NCBI RefSeq assembly: GCF_023159225.1
Contig: NC_063169.1
Coordinates: 62,087,934-62,151,933 of the forward strand
Source of the DNA: Perognathus longimembris pacificus
Taxonomy: Eukaryota > Chordata > Mammalia > Rodentia > Heteromyidae
Direction: 5' to 3'
Length of the DNA stretch: 64,000 nt
Both the position numbers and the translations under genes were made by a program. Every line of letters begins with the position of its first letter. Position 1 is the first letter of the stretch. Below the pieces are notes generated by a model that saw only the letters and a program-made list of their open reading frames with translations, ran no database searches and was not told the DNA's origin. Of the stretch, positions 1 through 12,320 are shown piece after piece.

Positions 1-404
1 GTATAGCAGCCACTAGCAGTGTGACAGGCCCTGAAGGGGAGGATGCTGGTGGAAGGACATGGTTACAGAGCACCTCAGTGACGTCTAGAAAGAGTAATTC
101 ACTACCACATCGTCAGAGCCTGCAACATGCCAGCAGCCGGGAGAGTAATAGGAAAACATTATCCACTGTCTTGTTTGTGACAGTGGTTGCCATGTACGGG
201 TAGCTGTCAAATCTCATCAAACTACATTGGAATGGATGTGCTTATTCAGTGTAAACTCTAGCCCGATTTCTTGAAGAGGAAGTTATCTATAGGCCTTAAC
301 CCATTCCAATGCTAAAATAAAAATTCCTACAAGTGCATAAAACTACTGTAAATGATGCGCTCTCTCTATGGTAGCTTACAATTGCAAAGCAAGAAAAAAA
401 AACA

Positions 405-617
405 GGGGCTGGGGATATAGCCTAGTGGCAAGAGTGCCTGCCTCGGATACACGAGGCCCTAGGTTCGATTCCCCAGCACCACATATACAGAAAACGGCCA
501 GAAGCGGCGCTGTGGCTCAAGTGGCGGAGTGCTAGCCTTGAGCGGGAAGAAGCCAGGGACAGTGCTCAGGCCCTGAGTCCAAGGCCCAGGACTGGCCAAA
601 AAAAAAAAAAAAGAAAA
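405..617 (+). mobile_element. IDL-Geo dimeric SINE
   Basis: The head (GGGGCTGGGGATATAGCC onward) is tRNA-Ala/ID-like with an A-box-like stretch and the B box GGTTCGATTCC. After AGAAAACGGCC the Geo tail follows and ends in GGACTGGCC plus an A-rich tail. It shares several variant bases (ATATAGCC, GCGGCGC, GAGCGG) with the copy at 43433, so both belong to one young subfamily. Confidence 0.9.
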
Positions 618-659
618 GAAAAAAAACACCCCAAACTATTTTTTGTTTTGCTTTGTTTT

Positions 660-663
<4 letters not shown>

Positions 664-724
<61 letters not shown>
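664..724. repeat. (TG)n tract joined to (AC)n tract, inverted arrangement
   Basis: About 15 TG units (664-693) are followed after one or two bases by about 14 CA units (696-724). The two halves are complementary, forming one long inverted repeat rather than a simple dinucleotide run. Confidence 0.95.
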
Positions 725-726
<2 letters not shown>

Positions 727-1284
727 TGGAGGAGGAAAAGAAGAGGGAGAGAGGCAAAGGCTGAGACTTGCCAGGTAGCCCACGCCGATTGCCAACTTTT
801 CATCTTCCTTTTCTTCAGCCTCACAAATGCAGGCGGACACCACTACACGTAGCAAATTGAACTGTTTAAAAATGGGAGTGTATCCAATAGATTTTGACAT
901 ATCAACCGCGATGAACATCACGCAGATAAACTAGTAGCCTTTGCTTTCAAACATTTAATGATGGTGGTGACCACATAAAATAGTATGTGACATGAACTGT
1001 TTGCAATGTGGTATCAATTTTATTTGAAAACTGTGTATGCACGGGGAAATGATTAAGTTTAGTACCTCAACACATTCATAGTACTAGTTGGATGATGAGA
1101 TTACCAGCGATTTTTTAAATTTTCCTAGTGATTATATATTAAGCAGGTAGGATTTTTAGTTTTTGAAAGCACTAAGTTTACAAAAGTAAATGAGCAGTCA
1201 GATTAGAATTAAACCGAAGGAGGAGAGCTTTTTGGAATACTTGGGCATCGCTAGACACTATTTTTAAATTCATGATCATGTTTG

Positions 1285-1350
1285 ATTGCATTCATAATTT
1301 TAACAGCTACGTAATGTTCCACAGTTGTATGGATGCGTGTATAGCTATTT
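1285..1350 (-). mobile_element. Short antisense L1 3'UTR-like fragment
   Basis: TAATGTTCCACAGTTGTATGG resembles the reverse complement of the conserved L1 3' region around the 'tacaatggaatattat' motif. It is short and diverged. Confidence 0.35.
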
Positions 1351-1361
1351 CTAGATGGCCT

Positions 1362-1480
1362 CCTTTTTTCTGTGATGGCAGCAGGGCTTGAACTCGGGGC
1401 CTTGCACTATGGTTTGGCTTGGTGTTCTGCTCACAGCTTGGTTTTGTTGCACCACTTAAACCACACCTCCAGTCTCCACA
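1362..1480 (-). mobile_element. Old ID/Geo-like SINE fragment, antisense
   Basis: GGGCTTGAACTCGGGGCC followed by a diverged ...CACCACTTAAACCACACCTCC matches the reverse complement of the Geo-type tail with many changes. Confidence 0.45.
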
Positions 1481-1854
1481 CGGCACTTCTGGCCCCTCTC
1501 TTCCCTTTAAGTCCCTGGGTGGGCAACAATGTGGAGCAAGAAGAGTCAATACACATCACCATTCTCTAGGGGGCAGTACAGAGCCTATGTGTGCAATCCC
1601 TGGTTCAACCTCTTGGTCCCTTTGCCATTTCCCGGTGAAAGATTCTAATCTCTATTCACCAACTTTCCTTTGGATGTCGTCAACATGGCTGCCAAGTTTT
1701 AAGACCATGGCTCTTAAAATACCTACTGTGATACACACAGCCCTTTCTAGGTCCCTAAAGGAGCTCCAAAATGTAGATTTCTGGAACTGAAATGCTAAAA
1801 TGCTATGACTGTGTTTCACTTTTTTAATAGTCTTGACATTTTCTCAATCTATTT

Positions 1855-2442
1855 GTATTATCTCTAAATAGTTGTACAAAAGAGTTGCCATTCGTCAAAG
1901 CAGTTTATGGATACAGTGATCCATGTTACCCCTTTCTGAATTCTCACCCCCCTCCCAACCCACTCCTTCCCTTACTTACCTTAATTTTAGGTTACATATT
2001 AATTTCTTGCCACCAAACAAAGCAGCTTTTCTGTCCAATGCATCTTGATCTGGGTCATCACTTCTACATCCTCATTCTCCCTTTGACCCATCCTTTCCCT
2101 TATATTTCTCAGTTCTGTGGTATATGCAATGACTTCTCGCCTGCATTCTACTCATTTCCCCTTCATTCTTGTATCCTGCCCCTTACCCCACCCTCCTCTC
2201 TTCCACGTACCCATTTCCTGGTACTTATTTTGTTGGGCTTTTACTTAGTCTTTTTAAAGAAGTATACTATGTATGCTTTCCATAAAATCTATTGCACTTC
2301 ATTAATTCGTTCGTAACCCCTTGTTACCACCCAGTGTATTTCCTTGTAGATTGAGTTATAGGCACATTCTAGCTACCACAAAAGAGGGAAACCATGCAAC
2401 CCATGTTTCTCTGGGTCTGGCTTACTTCACTTCATTACCTCC
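1855..2442 (-). mobile_element. Rodent L1 3'UTR, antisense
   Basis: On the minus strand this reads as a rodent L1 3' end: the part near 2330-2440 gives AAGCCAGACCCAGAGAAAC and CATGGTTTCCCTC, the typical text just after ORF2. The remainder is the characteristic pyrimidine-rich 3'UTR. The open frame across it on the + strand is therefore not a gene. Confidence 0.7.
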
Positions 2443-2444
2443 CC

Positions 2445-3637
2445 CCCGCCCCCCAAGTCTAGCGTGAAGGTGGGATTTGCTTTCCCGAGTCTGAATGTTT
2501 GGCCATCTTGAGTGACTAGACAGATAGACCCCATGGTTTCATTTCACAAGGGGAGCTCTCTGGTCTTTTCCACTGGCATGTAGCTGTCCTTAGCCTGAGA
2601 ACACATTGCGTTACCTCTGCAGCAGCTGACATGCTCACCTTCCCACAAGTCACTGTAGTGGTGAGATTAAAGACCACAGTCGTGGCTCAGCCAAACCAGA
2701 TGTGAACACTGCAGCTATTTTCATGTCAGGGACTGTGGCTTTAATATGCATCCTGTATTTGTGTTTAATTGGGTGATTACAGATGGCACCTAATAAAGTC
2801 TTCACGCTGTGCTATCTAGAGGTCAGTGATTTATTAGGTCGGAAGGTGTGGACAGTCCAGCTTACGCTCTACCTCCCTGGCATTCCGTAGCACAACCCCA
2901 CAGGAATGTTGGAATGGCGTTTGCCTGTTTACCTTTCCTGGTGGTCAATGAGAATCCTGGGATCGGGAGTGAAGTCTAGGCTTTGTTGACATTTTTCAGT
3001 AAAATACATTTTCAAAAATGCCTCCAACATTAAGTGACAAAGAACTAGACACTACAGACACTACACTAGACACTACACTACACTACACTAGACACTACAG
3101 ACTCTTCTTTGGATATATCATAGCCCTAACCATTAGACACCCCCAGTAAATATAAATGTCAGTTCTGAGTTTTTTTTTTTACCAGATAAATGATTTACTT
3201 TATAAAGAGGTTAAAAGTGGAGAAATAGAAGTCAGTGGGGGGTGCTGTGGGGAGCTGGGTGCCGGGATGTGACCGGAGATTTCCACAGCTCTTCCTAGTG
3301 CCTTTCCACTCGGTCTAAAATGTCTGTCAAGGCCTACTGGCTAACACAAGTTAAGGATCTAAAGCCAGGGTAACAGCTGGGCAGCGGCTTTCGCCAGGTT
3401 GGGATGTGAACTGGATCAGAAGGTTCAGACAGCCCTGGGGAAGGTGAGGAGCTTTAGAGTTGATGGGAAGAGTGAAGGCCCCGGGCCAGCGTAAACTAGA
3501 AACTTCCGCGGTGGAATACGGACCCCATGCTCTAGGACTCGGCAGCCAGCAAACTCCTCATGTGATTGTCAGCGAAGTCCTTGTTTCCCAGGGCCTTGCA
3601 CAGCCTAGAGAGCAGCTTGCTCACATTCAAGAGGAGA
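2445..3637. other. Intronic unique sequence
   Basis: Apart from the CACTA minisatellite and a poly-T run near 3169, I see no repeat, exon or RNA gene here. Confidence 0.5.
3044..3100. repeat. CACTA-type minisatellite
   Basis: Irregular alternation of ACTAGACACTACAG and CACTA units, with ACTAGAC three times and CACTACA several times. Local replication slippage is the simplest origin. Confidence 0.8.
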
Positions 3638-3639
3638 GA

Positions 3640-3853
3640 ACTGCTGGGAATATGGCCTAGTGGTAAAGTGCTCGCCTCATATACAGTCAGCCCTGGGTTC
3701 GATTCCTCAGCACCACATATATAGAAAAAGCAAGAAATGTTGCTGTGGCTCAAGTGGTAGAGTGCTAGCCTTGAGCAGAAAGAAGCCCAGGGACAGTGCT
3801 CAGGCCAGGCCCTGAGTTCAAGCCCCAGGACTGGCAAACAAAACAAAACAAAG
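3640..3853 (+). mobile_element. IDL-Geo dimeric SINE
   Basis: Head CTGCTGGGAATATGGCCTAGTGG, B box GGTTCGATTCC, then the Geo tail. The tail carries a short internal duplication (CAGGCCAGGCC) and ends in CAAAACAAAACAAAG. Older than the copy at 405. Confidence 0.85.
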
Positions 3854-4381
3854 AGTAGAGAACCACAAAGCAGTCTACAAGACATGCAACCCAACAGGAA
3901 AGACCTAGAAAGCCAAACGACCTAATGGCTGATACCTTTTGTGGAGCTCTTCCATAACCAATAGTAAACATTCTAGAAAAGAAAGTAAAGCCAACATGGA
4001 ATGTGAAGGCCCTATGAATAGACTTGCCTTTTTTTTTTTTTTTTTGGCTTGTTTGTTTTTTGACTCACAGTCAATCTTAAGTTGATCCTCTGTGGTTCTC
4101 CTTACTTATAAAATGCCAGTCCAAAATAAAAGCAGGAATGAGTGGGTTTGGACCAAATCACGTGCAGGGCAGAGGATGTAATGGCACAGGGCCATTAATA
4201 ATACCCCCATCCATGTGTCTGCCATTTATTTCTCTAAGTCCTGATACACCAGCTGTTGTAAGGATGACAGAAAGACAGGGGATGTGACTTGCAATACTTA
4301 ACTTTCTTTTTCCTTTGTACGTAAATGTTTCAGATGATTGGAGTCATGAATTGTTTCTTGAAAACTTGCCTAGCACAGACA

Positions 4382-4384
<3 letters not shown>

Positions 4385-4439
<55 letters not shown>
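4385..4439. repeat. (GA)n microsatellite
   Basis: Pure GA/AG run of about 55 bases. Confidence 0.95.
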
Positions 4440-4440
<1 letters not shown>

Positions 4441-4507
4441 CCTTCCCAAATGGGACACTAGTGGGGAGGAAATTAGATGAAACATCCTAACTATATTATT
4501 GACATTC

Positions 4508-4592
4508 TTTTGGTAGTACTGGGATTTGAATTCATAGTTTCACACTTGCTATACAGGTGGTCTACCACCTGATCCATGCGTCCAGCCCTGTT
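4508..4592 (-). mobile_element. ID-related SINE, antisense
   Basis: TTTTGGTAGTACTGGGATTTGAATTC ... CTACCACCTGATCCATGCG ... CCAGCCC is the reverse complement of a diverged tRNA-derived (ID-like) head. Confidence 0.6.
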
Positions 4593-5246
4593 ATTAACAT
4601 GTTTGATAGTGTTACAATCAATTATAGGTTGATACTTTTACAAAACTAATGAATATGTAAGTTTCTTTATAAGTGTTCACGAACATAGTACAGACCATGA
4701 ATCTTTATTTTCACTGGACTTCCAGTTCTTAAATGTTTGAAGAAGCAAAACATCTAGAAATTTTGATGTTGTGGTTCTCTCATGACAATAACAACATCCA
4801 CTAAGTTTCCAGGGAGTAGAGGCTGAAATTCTTCTCTTTCAGTTAGGAAGATTAGCAGCAGAATACTGATATTTAAAGGGAACCTTTTTTAAAAGGATAA
4901 TACTTATTAAAGCATCAATTTAAAAATCATATTCGGAAAGATTCTTCCAAGAATAATGACATTTATTTGGGGATAATGTGCCCTGTAGTTACCTATGAGC
5001 AGATTCAAAGGGATGAAGGCAAAAGAAAGGTTGTCAAGGCCCCGTGATGGATTTTTGAAACAATAATCCTTAGCTACAGAATAAGGGCTGAACACACAGT
5101 GCTGGGCAGATAACCTGGCAGCTGTATATGTTATATAAGGTTTCGGTGACCTTGTGTACAGCTGTAGTTTGCTAGAATCCTTTGTGATAGTAACTGCCAG
5201 GAAATTATGCATGAGAACACATCTTTCTTAAGCTCCTAATCACCAT

Positions 5247-5348
5247 TCTCCTCCTCCTCCTCCTCCTCCTCCTCCTCCTCCTCCTCCTCCTCCTCCTCCT
5301 CCTCCTCCTCCTCCTCCTCTTCCTCCACCTCCTCCATCATCATCATCA
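5247..5348. repeat. (CTC)n trinucleotide tract with CAT end
   Basis: About 24 CTC/TCC units to 5319, then degenerate copies and CATCATCATCATC. The minus strand is purely GAG. Confidence 0.95.
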
Positions 5349-5349
5349 C

Positions 5350-7710
5350 AGTTGACACAGCAAATCCATTTTGATTATGACAACTTTCACCCTCATCAGG
5401 AATTTCTATTCAAGGAAATCTATTAAGTGTCAAGACAGGATTCATAACCCCTCTGGATGATGGCTGGTAGTTAACTAGCAGTGGCAGTCCTTGAACCAAG
5501 AACTGACAGCTCTGCTCTTCACCACTCTGCTCCTCCTCCACGGAAGGAGAAAGAGTGGAAAGCATGAAAACCAGAGGGAGATGGGGTGATTAACTGAAAA
5601 GTTGGATTCTAGGAAATTCTATTCCACCTCCTTCTTCAGAGCCCCATGGTTCTAGAAAGCATAGTGGTTCTGTTTTTGACACGATTCACCGATACTCTCA
5701 ATTTGTTGTTTTGTTCATTTCCTTGTGGAGGGGAGACTTTCATAGTTGGGATTACTAAAATTGACTGCTTTCGTAAGTATTTGCAGAGACTCAGTCTGGT
5801 CAACAGTAAAGACATTTGTATCTGTTGTGTCAACAACGTTGGCTTTCATGAGGGTTTGCAATGAATTGAGGAATGGAATTCAAGAAAATAAGCAATCCAA
5901 GGGAACCTGCTTATTTTTTCTAAAATAGCAAGCAAAAATGGAAAACCCTTTTCCAGCTTCATCACTTCAAATGTCTGTTGGAGTCCTCAAAATTCTTAGA
6001 CCATGCAACTTACATAGTTCGTGCTTAATGAACACTTTGAAGTGTCTTATTAGTATCATTCTAACTGCTGAGATAGAAAAACCCTTATGGATACCCACTG
6101 TTCAATGTATAGTGAATATTTATAGTCAGTAATTACTATTTTTTAAATTATGCTTTGAAATATATAGACTGCCAGGAATAAACACACTGGCCAACTAGTA
6201 AAATCAAATGAGTAGTGATTTGGTCTTGTTAAGCTCATTAAAAGGAATTATTGGCTTTCAGATATTTTTACAAAGCCCTCTGCTATTCCCACTGACACCC
6301 AGAAAATTCTAGAATTCTTATTTTCCCCCATGCTCATCTTTGTGTTTGTAGCCCAACCTCTTACATCAGCTGCTTTTTACATGGCAGTTGCAGAAATGGC
6401 CATCAGCAAAATTTGAGAGCAAGAGTGATTCCTGTTCTCGCTCTGTCCCCACTAGGCCCAGCAATCAATTCCTTCTCTGATCCTTTGGACTTTGTAGGCA
6501 CAGAAAGGAAAGAAGAAAGTCAAAATGTCTTGGGCTAAAGGGAGAGTGAGATTAAACCTATCCAGAGAAAATCCAGAGAGAACTCTCATTCTGCCTTAAT
6601 TCTATCCAAGAAGTCCAGCTTCATTCTCATCATCACACAGAAAACCCAAGAGGTGGTTGTTGAAATGACATTACATGGGATTTAGTTAGGCATGGGGCGG
6701 GGGGGGGGGGGTGTGTCAGGTGGTGAGGCCACACCCACTCCTGATAGCATGGTCCAATCGATACTCTGAGGTCCTTGCTAAAGGAGGTTGCACACACACT
6801 TGTCCTTGTCCTGAAATCAAAGTACCATGCATCTTACATGCAGGACCACAGTGAACACTAATAGCTAATGGAAAAGCTAATGGCGTCACACAAGTCTGAT
6901 AAAGAACTCTGCTGTTTTCAAAGGTAACATGTAGTAGATTCGATTTTTAACTAGAGAGAACTGACAGACAGGTGAGGTCGCACTGTGAGGCTGGCAAAGG
7001 CTCTGCACCGTTACATGTCTCGGTGAATCAGAAATTGTCAACCTTCTTTTTCCTCTACTCCAAAGAAAAATGATCAGCAAGAAAAATGCTTTATTATTGA
7101 ATCGAGTGCTCCCAATGTATCGGCAAGAAAATTCACAGCTCTCACAAAATCTCTCCTGTTAGTAAAAGACTTCAACCTCTTGTCTTTTTAGGCTACAAGG
7201 ATTTCAGACAGCCCAACCAGGAAGTCACCTCAAAGAGACCAAGTAAATAAATCACTAAGGAAAAGCCATTTGACAGGAAAGGTTACTAGAAAGTCATAAA
7301 TCAACCGACATGTCTCTGTTCTTGATGGAATGTAGGAGCAATTTTATTTTTTAAAAAAATTGTTTCTTTAACCATGTGTGATTTGTAAAAGTAGGCTGCA
7401 ATGTTATGAATCATGTTCCAGTATTGTACCAAAATGAGATAAAAGGACAGTACAGACTTAAAGCCAGTTGATTTACTCTGTTTTGTGCAGTTGAGTTGTC
7501 TTTAGAACATCATGAAATTCCATTTCATGCCTCAATAAAGCCAAACTGTAATGGGTTACAGCTTATCTTTTTGTTGAATTTTCTCCCTCAAATATCTTTG
7601 CTTTTTCATCCTTTGGGTGGATTTTTTAAAGAATTCCTTGAATGTCATTCAATTTGTCCTTCTTATTCCTGCTTTCTCCACTGTGTTTAAAGTCATTTCA
7701 AAAGTGAACC
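5350..7710. other. Intronic unique sequence
   Basis: No clear repeat or exon apart from a short G-run with GTGTG near 6697-6716. The short open frames at 5636-6132 lack splice or codon support. Confidence 0.45.
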
Positions 7711-7711
7711 C

Positions 7712-7935
7712 AAGCCGGGCACCTACCTACTCAGGAGGATGAGAACTGAGGATCCTGGTTCAAAACCAGCCCAGGCAGGAAAGTCCATGACTCTTAGCTC
7801 CAAATAACCACCCAAACACCAGAAGTAGTTTTGTGGCTCAAGTGACAGAGTACCAGCCTTTGAGCCAAAACACTAAGGGGCAGCACCCATGCCCTGAGTT
7901 TAAGTCCCAGTCTTAGCACACATGCTTACACAAAA
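7712..7935 (+). mobile_element. 7SL-like head + Geo tail composite SINE
   Basis: Head CCGGGCACCTACCTACTCAGGAGG ... TTCAAAACCAGCCCAGGCAGG is B1/Alu-like. It is followed by CCAGAAGTAG...GGCTCAAGTGACAGAG, the Geo tail. Confidence 0.8.
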
Positions 7936-8095
7936 GATAAACTCATCCCGGAACCTAATGATGTCTGTGAGCATTATTTAAAGAACATGAACATCTTTTT
8001 TCTTGGCTTCTTGCAGTCTGCAGCATAGTCTCCCCCAGCAGAAGTAGGTTGTTCCTTTCAACCCACCTTTGGCCTCTGTTTTATCTAAGAAGGCT

Positions 8096-8168
8096 AGGAT
8101 CAGGTGCAGCTCAGTGGTAGATGCTTGCCTGACGTACATGGCCCCAGGTTTCACCTCCAGCCCTGGGC
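8096..8168 (+). mobile_element. ID-like SINE monomer
   Basis: GGTGCAGCTCAGTGGTAGATGCTTGCC ... AGGTTTCACCTCCAGCCC is a tRNA-Ala/ID-type head with no Geo tail. Confidence 0.6.
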
Positions 8169-8479
8169 AGGTGGGAGGGGAGGGAAGACTGACATGTGTT
8201 ACTACAACCTCAGGCTGTGTTGCATCAGAATCGAACCTGGCAACTGGTTCTCTCCCTTCCATGAACATCATAGACTTTTGCAACGTCTCTTCCCGTTGGC
8301 CATAAAAACTCAAAGTACAGAAATCCTCCCAACTGCTTTCGTAGATAGCTGGCTGTCCACCTACTGCTTTTCTCCTTCTTTTTTGCATCTCAGGAGAATG
8401 AAAAAGCTTATTGTTTTCTCATTAGAACAAAGTTATAGGTCCCAATCCAATACAGACACAAGTTCCTACCTCAGCAGAG

Positions 8480-8560
8480 CTGGAGGCGTGGTCCAGTGGT
8501 AGTGACTGCCTAGCAATCACCTGACTGTGAATCCGAACCCTAGTACCACCAAAACAACTT
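8480..8560 (+). mobile_element. ID-like SINE monomer, diverged
   Basis: GGAGGCGTGGTCCAGTGGTAG ... CGAACCCTAGTACCACC resembles an ID-type head, older than the one at 8096. Confidence 0.45.
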
Positions 8561-8594
8561 TCTACTACAACAAAACCATTCCAAAATATATGGT

Positions 8595-8680
8595 GAGAGA
8601 GCTGAGCCTATACCTCAATAGTAGAGCATTTACCTAGCATGTACAAGGCCCTGGACTACACAGATCCCCAACCCAAGAAA
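8595..8680 (+). mobile_element. ID-like SINE monomer, diverged
   Basis: AGCTGAGCCTATACCTCAATAGTAGAGCATTTACCTAGCATG ends in CCCCAACCC and an A-rich tail, then a TATG/TATA-rich simple repeat to about 8748. Confidence 0.5.
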
Positions 8681-8681
8681 A

Positions 8682-8750
8682 GCATATGTGTGTATACGTA
8701 TGTATGTGTATATATATGAATATATGTACATATACATACATATATTTGGT
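8682..8750. repeat. TATG/TATA-rich simple repeat
   Basis: Alternating purine-pyrimidine TGTGTATACGTATGTATG and ATATATGT units, probably grown from the SINE tail beside it. Confidence 0.8.
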
Positions 8751-8754
8751 AAAA

Positions 8755-10165
8755 TTTTTTAAATTATTTTCTTTCTAGATAACATTTGCAAGCATACTGT
8801 CTCTGTAACATTTTCACAGTAGATAAATGTTAATGTCAAACATTGGCCATTGTATTTAAAGACATAGCTACAGCACAAAGGCCTTTCTGCTCAGAAAAAC
8901 CTGGCATTTCTGACATTCAATTGGCATTCAGACTTAGCTTAGTAATCAAATGGGCCTCCCAAACAGAAAGATTGTACTTCCTTCCTGAATGATTCTCTTG
9001 AAGCACAACGTGGATGGGCTGCAAATATATACACTGCCATATAGAGCAAGCAGTTGTAAATCTGTTAGCTAACAGCAGGAGAAAGAGGAGATAGGGCTGT
9101 CCCTTTACATACTCTTTACATACTCGGAGATCTGCTACCTACAGGGATACATTTAGCCCAGATGAAGTAAGTTTAACTTGAAAGCAAGGTTGCAAGCTCT
9201 CCTGGGTGAATTGACAGCATTGTTGCAATTTCACTTTAAGCCTTGCTGACTTGGGGAATGGTTAGTTTTAAGTAGCACCTCTCATTAACCTAACTTCTTA
9301 AGGCCTGGGCAGGAGGTTAAATATCCTACTTATCTATATGTTTGCCTTCCATGAACAGCGACTTACAGTCACAGCCCTTGAAGGGCTTATCAAAATGTCA
9401 CCATGGTTAGTGTTCCAAAGAGAACATCTAGGTTGCTGGCATTTGGAACTTAATATTGGGCCCCTTGTCCAGACTGGTGATTGTGATCAGATAATACTAA
9501 AACAAAGAAAAAGTGCGGCAGACTATATTTGGTTAAAGAAAATACAGTTAGTGTTACCTAGAAAAAGAAAGAAGAAAAATTACATTTTGTGTTAGCACTA
9601 TATGATTATTATTAGGCAGGTCATAGTTTGCACAAAAGAGCAAATATCTCATCCCTATGCTTGTAGTTGATTTGTGGTGTTGTTTGTTAAGAATTTCTGG
9701 TGCATAAAATGTTTATGAACAGCTATAATCCACTCTACTGTACTTTGTTGCTATTGTTCTTTCTATTTTCATAGCTGATTAGACATAAAGATTTTCAAAA
9801 GTCTCTGTGCATTTTGAAACATTAAGGAGCTAAGTGATAGCTTCATGCGACATTAAGGCATTAAGTGAGTATCTTAAAATTGAGGAAAATTGCATTAGAT
9901 GAATATCTAGATCTCTGGCAGAAGAAAGTGAACAGGGAGAGGTCAGAATCAAAGACCTTAACAACAAAAAGAATAAAAAAACAAAACTCACCACTCAGCA
10001 TCTAAGTTTGCATTTATCTTAGAGAAATAAGCAAAAAGACATACGTGATCCCTTATACTAAAGAATGCGGCTTCATCCTGTTCAGAGTGATAGAAACTGA
10101 GCCCAGTGATTAACAGTAGCAGTTCGGGTATACAATATTAGACATCAATAAAGTGGAGCACACGG
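8755..10165. other. Intronic unique sequence
   Basis: AT-rich with no repeat or exon that I recognise. Confidence 0.45.
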
Positions 10166-10167
10166 TA

Positions 10168-10393
10168 GCCAAGTGCTGGTAGCTCATGCTTATAATCCTA
10201 GCTACTCAAGAGGCTGATCTTGAAGGATTGAGGTTTGAAGCCAGCAGGGGCAGGAGAGTCTGCGAGACTCCATCTCCAATTAATGAGCATGAAACTCAAG
10301 CTGGAGCCATGGCTCAAGTGGTAGAGTACCAGCAAAGCAAGGAAACCAGGCGAGCCTAAAGCCCTGAATTCAAACTTAGCCAAAAAAAAAAAA
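10168..10393 (+). mobile_element. 7SL-like head composite SINE with altered tail
   Basis: Head AAGTGCTGGTAGCTCATGC ... CTAGCTACTCAAGAGG. The second half begins GGAGCCATGGCTCAAGTGGTAGAG and then differs from the usual Geo text (CAGCAAAGCAAGGAAACCAGG) before the final CCCTGAATTCAA and poly-A. Confidence 0.75.
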
Positions 10394-10399
10394 TTTTAC

Positions 10400-12306
10400 T
10401 GTGAAATATGACTTAGAATAATTAGTGGCATCCAAAACTGCTTACCATCAGGTTAAATGACTATAAAACTAAATAACAATCTAATAGGTATCTTTGTAAC
10501 TCACATATATATTAAGAAAAGATTTCAAAGAAATATACTATACACTAATAACCATGGTTTGATTGAAAGTCATTTTCTTAGTCTTTTTCCTGAGCTTTCC
10601 AAAAAAACTGGCTACCTATGGATGTATATACACATATAGAAATATATACAAACATTTACCTATATATTTTTGATACATGTAGATCATTTTTTCAAGTTTT
10701 CAGTTACTCTCTCATGGTTAAGGCGTAAAGCTTATAAATGTTCTAGATGACAGGGAACGTGGGTGGAAGCAATAGGACCTCAGAGTGGGTAGAGGGCTCA
10801 TGCAGCCCCTCTCCTGAATGCTATCACCGTCACCAGCAAACCACAGTCCCCTTGCACAGTCTCTCTCCATGTCAGGCTCCACGGTGATTCCTAGTGCAGG
10901 AAGCTTGTCCAGCAAGGTGTCCAGACAGCCCAACAGAAGAAAGGCATGTGCACCCACCAGCCCCTTCCTACCCCTCCTCTGCTGTTCTGCTAGAGGGGAG
11001 AGAGGGGGTCTTGTCCCCAGTGAGGCAGGGATTCCTGGATGACCCACACGCCTCTCATTATTCACGTCCCCTTCTCAAGATGTGTGCAGCTTTCAGAGGT
11101 TCCCGTTCATATTTACTGGTGGCGCTCTTTAGGCTTCGTAAATGCTCAGTACCTCAGCGTGCGTGGGTAAATGAGCAAAAGGCGTCCAGGCAAGAAAATG
11201 ATTCATGAACTAATGACTTCCCCGGCTACCCCTTGGTAACGCTGGCAGATGCCAACGTGATCGTGTGTGCGGGTGACTCACCCAGGCCATCACTCAGGAC
11301 GCCTCAGCCCGGGTGCCATGCGATGTTTCTGAAGTGCACTGTGGCCCTCGAAGGCTGGTGGCTTCCCTCCCAGAGGGCCCCGGACCTACCTCACGCTGCC
11401 CAGGGCTTCTGGTCCTGCTCCTCATTACTGTGTTCCTGCTTGGGGAAAATCAAAGCAACGTGGGAGTGTTAGAAAACCTCCTTTCTCCTCATCAAAGGAA
11501 CCTAGCAGTGTCAGGCATTTCAAAAAAGAAAAGTCTAGTACTTGCACTTGGCTACAGACAGCAAAGGTTCCCTTGAAATTCAAAGTGATCTCAAATTATT
11601 ATTATTTTTTTTTAGCTATTTCTCTTTCCCAGATCTGCAAAGAAGCCTGAAAAAAAAAACACAGAAAAGCTTCCCTGTGTTTACTTTACCAACCCTAAGT
11701 TGGGAGGCAGCCATGAAGTGCTTTTTGTTCTTTTTTCTTTCTCCCTTAATTGCCATACCTCCAAGAAGCTGATCTTAACATGCCATCGATCACCATGTGC
11801 ACATCAAAGCTGCCCCTGTCAGCCCCGCACATCATTTCGAGCCCAAGTGACACACATTCATTTCCGCCGCAGGCAGCTGCAAGCGGGCCGGCCTGCCCGC
11901 CGCTGTATTTCATGCGTTTGAACTGTGTGGCCTCCCTGCATAATTCAGGAAATGAGTTTACTCTATCTGTGACAAGCATCGTGTTCACACGGTTGCAGGC
12001 ACAGCCAGTGAGGTACCGGGCGCTGCAAGAGCTGCAAGCACTTGCTGACCCTGCTGCTTTCTCTCCTGCTGGCCCCATGCTCTGGTCCCGCCACCCCTGA
12101 CCATGGCTTGCATCACGCTGTCACCTGCGAAGGTGGGCCTCTCCCTGTGTCCTGATGGGGTCTAACCTGGCGCTAGTAAGTCACGGATTCTTACCCAGAG
12201 AACTTCATAAAAACATTCAAGCTTCTCCATTGGTAACATGAAGCTAAAACATGATGCTTGTTTGTTCATTCATTCATTGGTGGCCACGCCGCAGCTCGTT
12301 ATGAAA
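10400..12306. other. Repeat-poor intronic block
   Basis: Almost 2 kb without a recognisable SINE or L1. The stretch 11700-12110 is complex and GC-richer, with several CpGs and CAGCTG/CATAATTCAGG-type words. It could be a conserved non-coding element. No exon is convincing. Confidence 0.4.
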
Positions 12307-12320
12307 CTCACATCTATTTC

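Noticed and set aside
532..921. Open frames rich in CVCVCV and HTHTHT (also near 643, 14338, 15802, 19019, 20311 and 63752)
   Set aside because: They are read through dinucleotide microsatellites.
1885..2316. 143-codon frame on the + strand
   Set aside because: It runs through a reversed L1 3'UTR.
8096..8680. tRNA-like ID units as functional tRNA genes
   Set aside because: They are SINE heads with diverged cloverleaf positions and A-rich tails.
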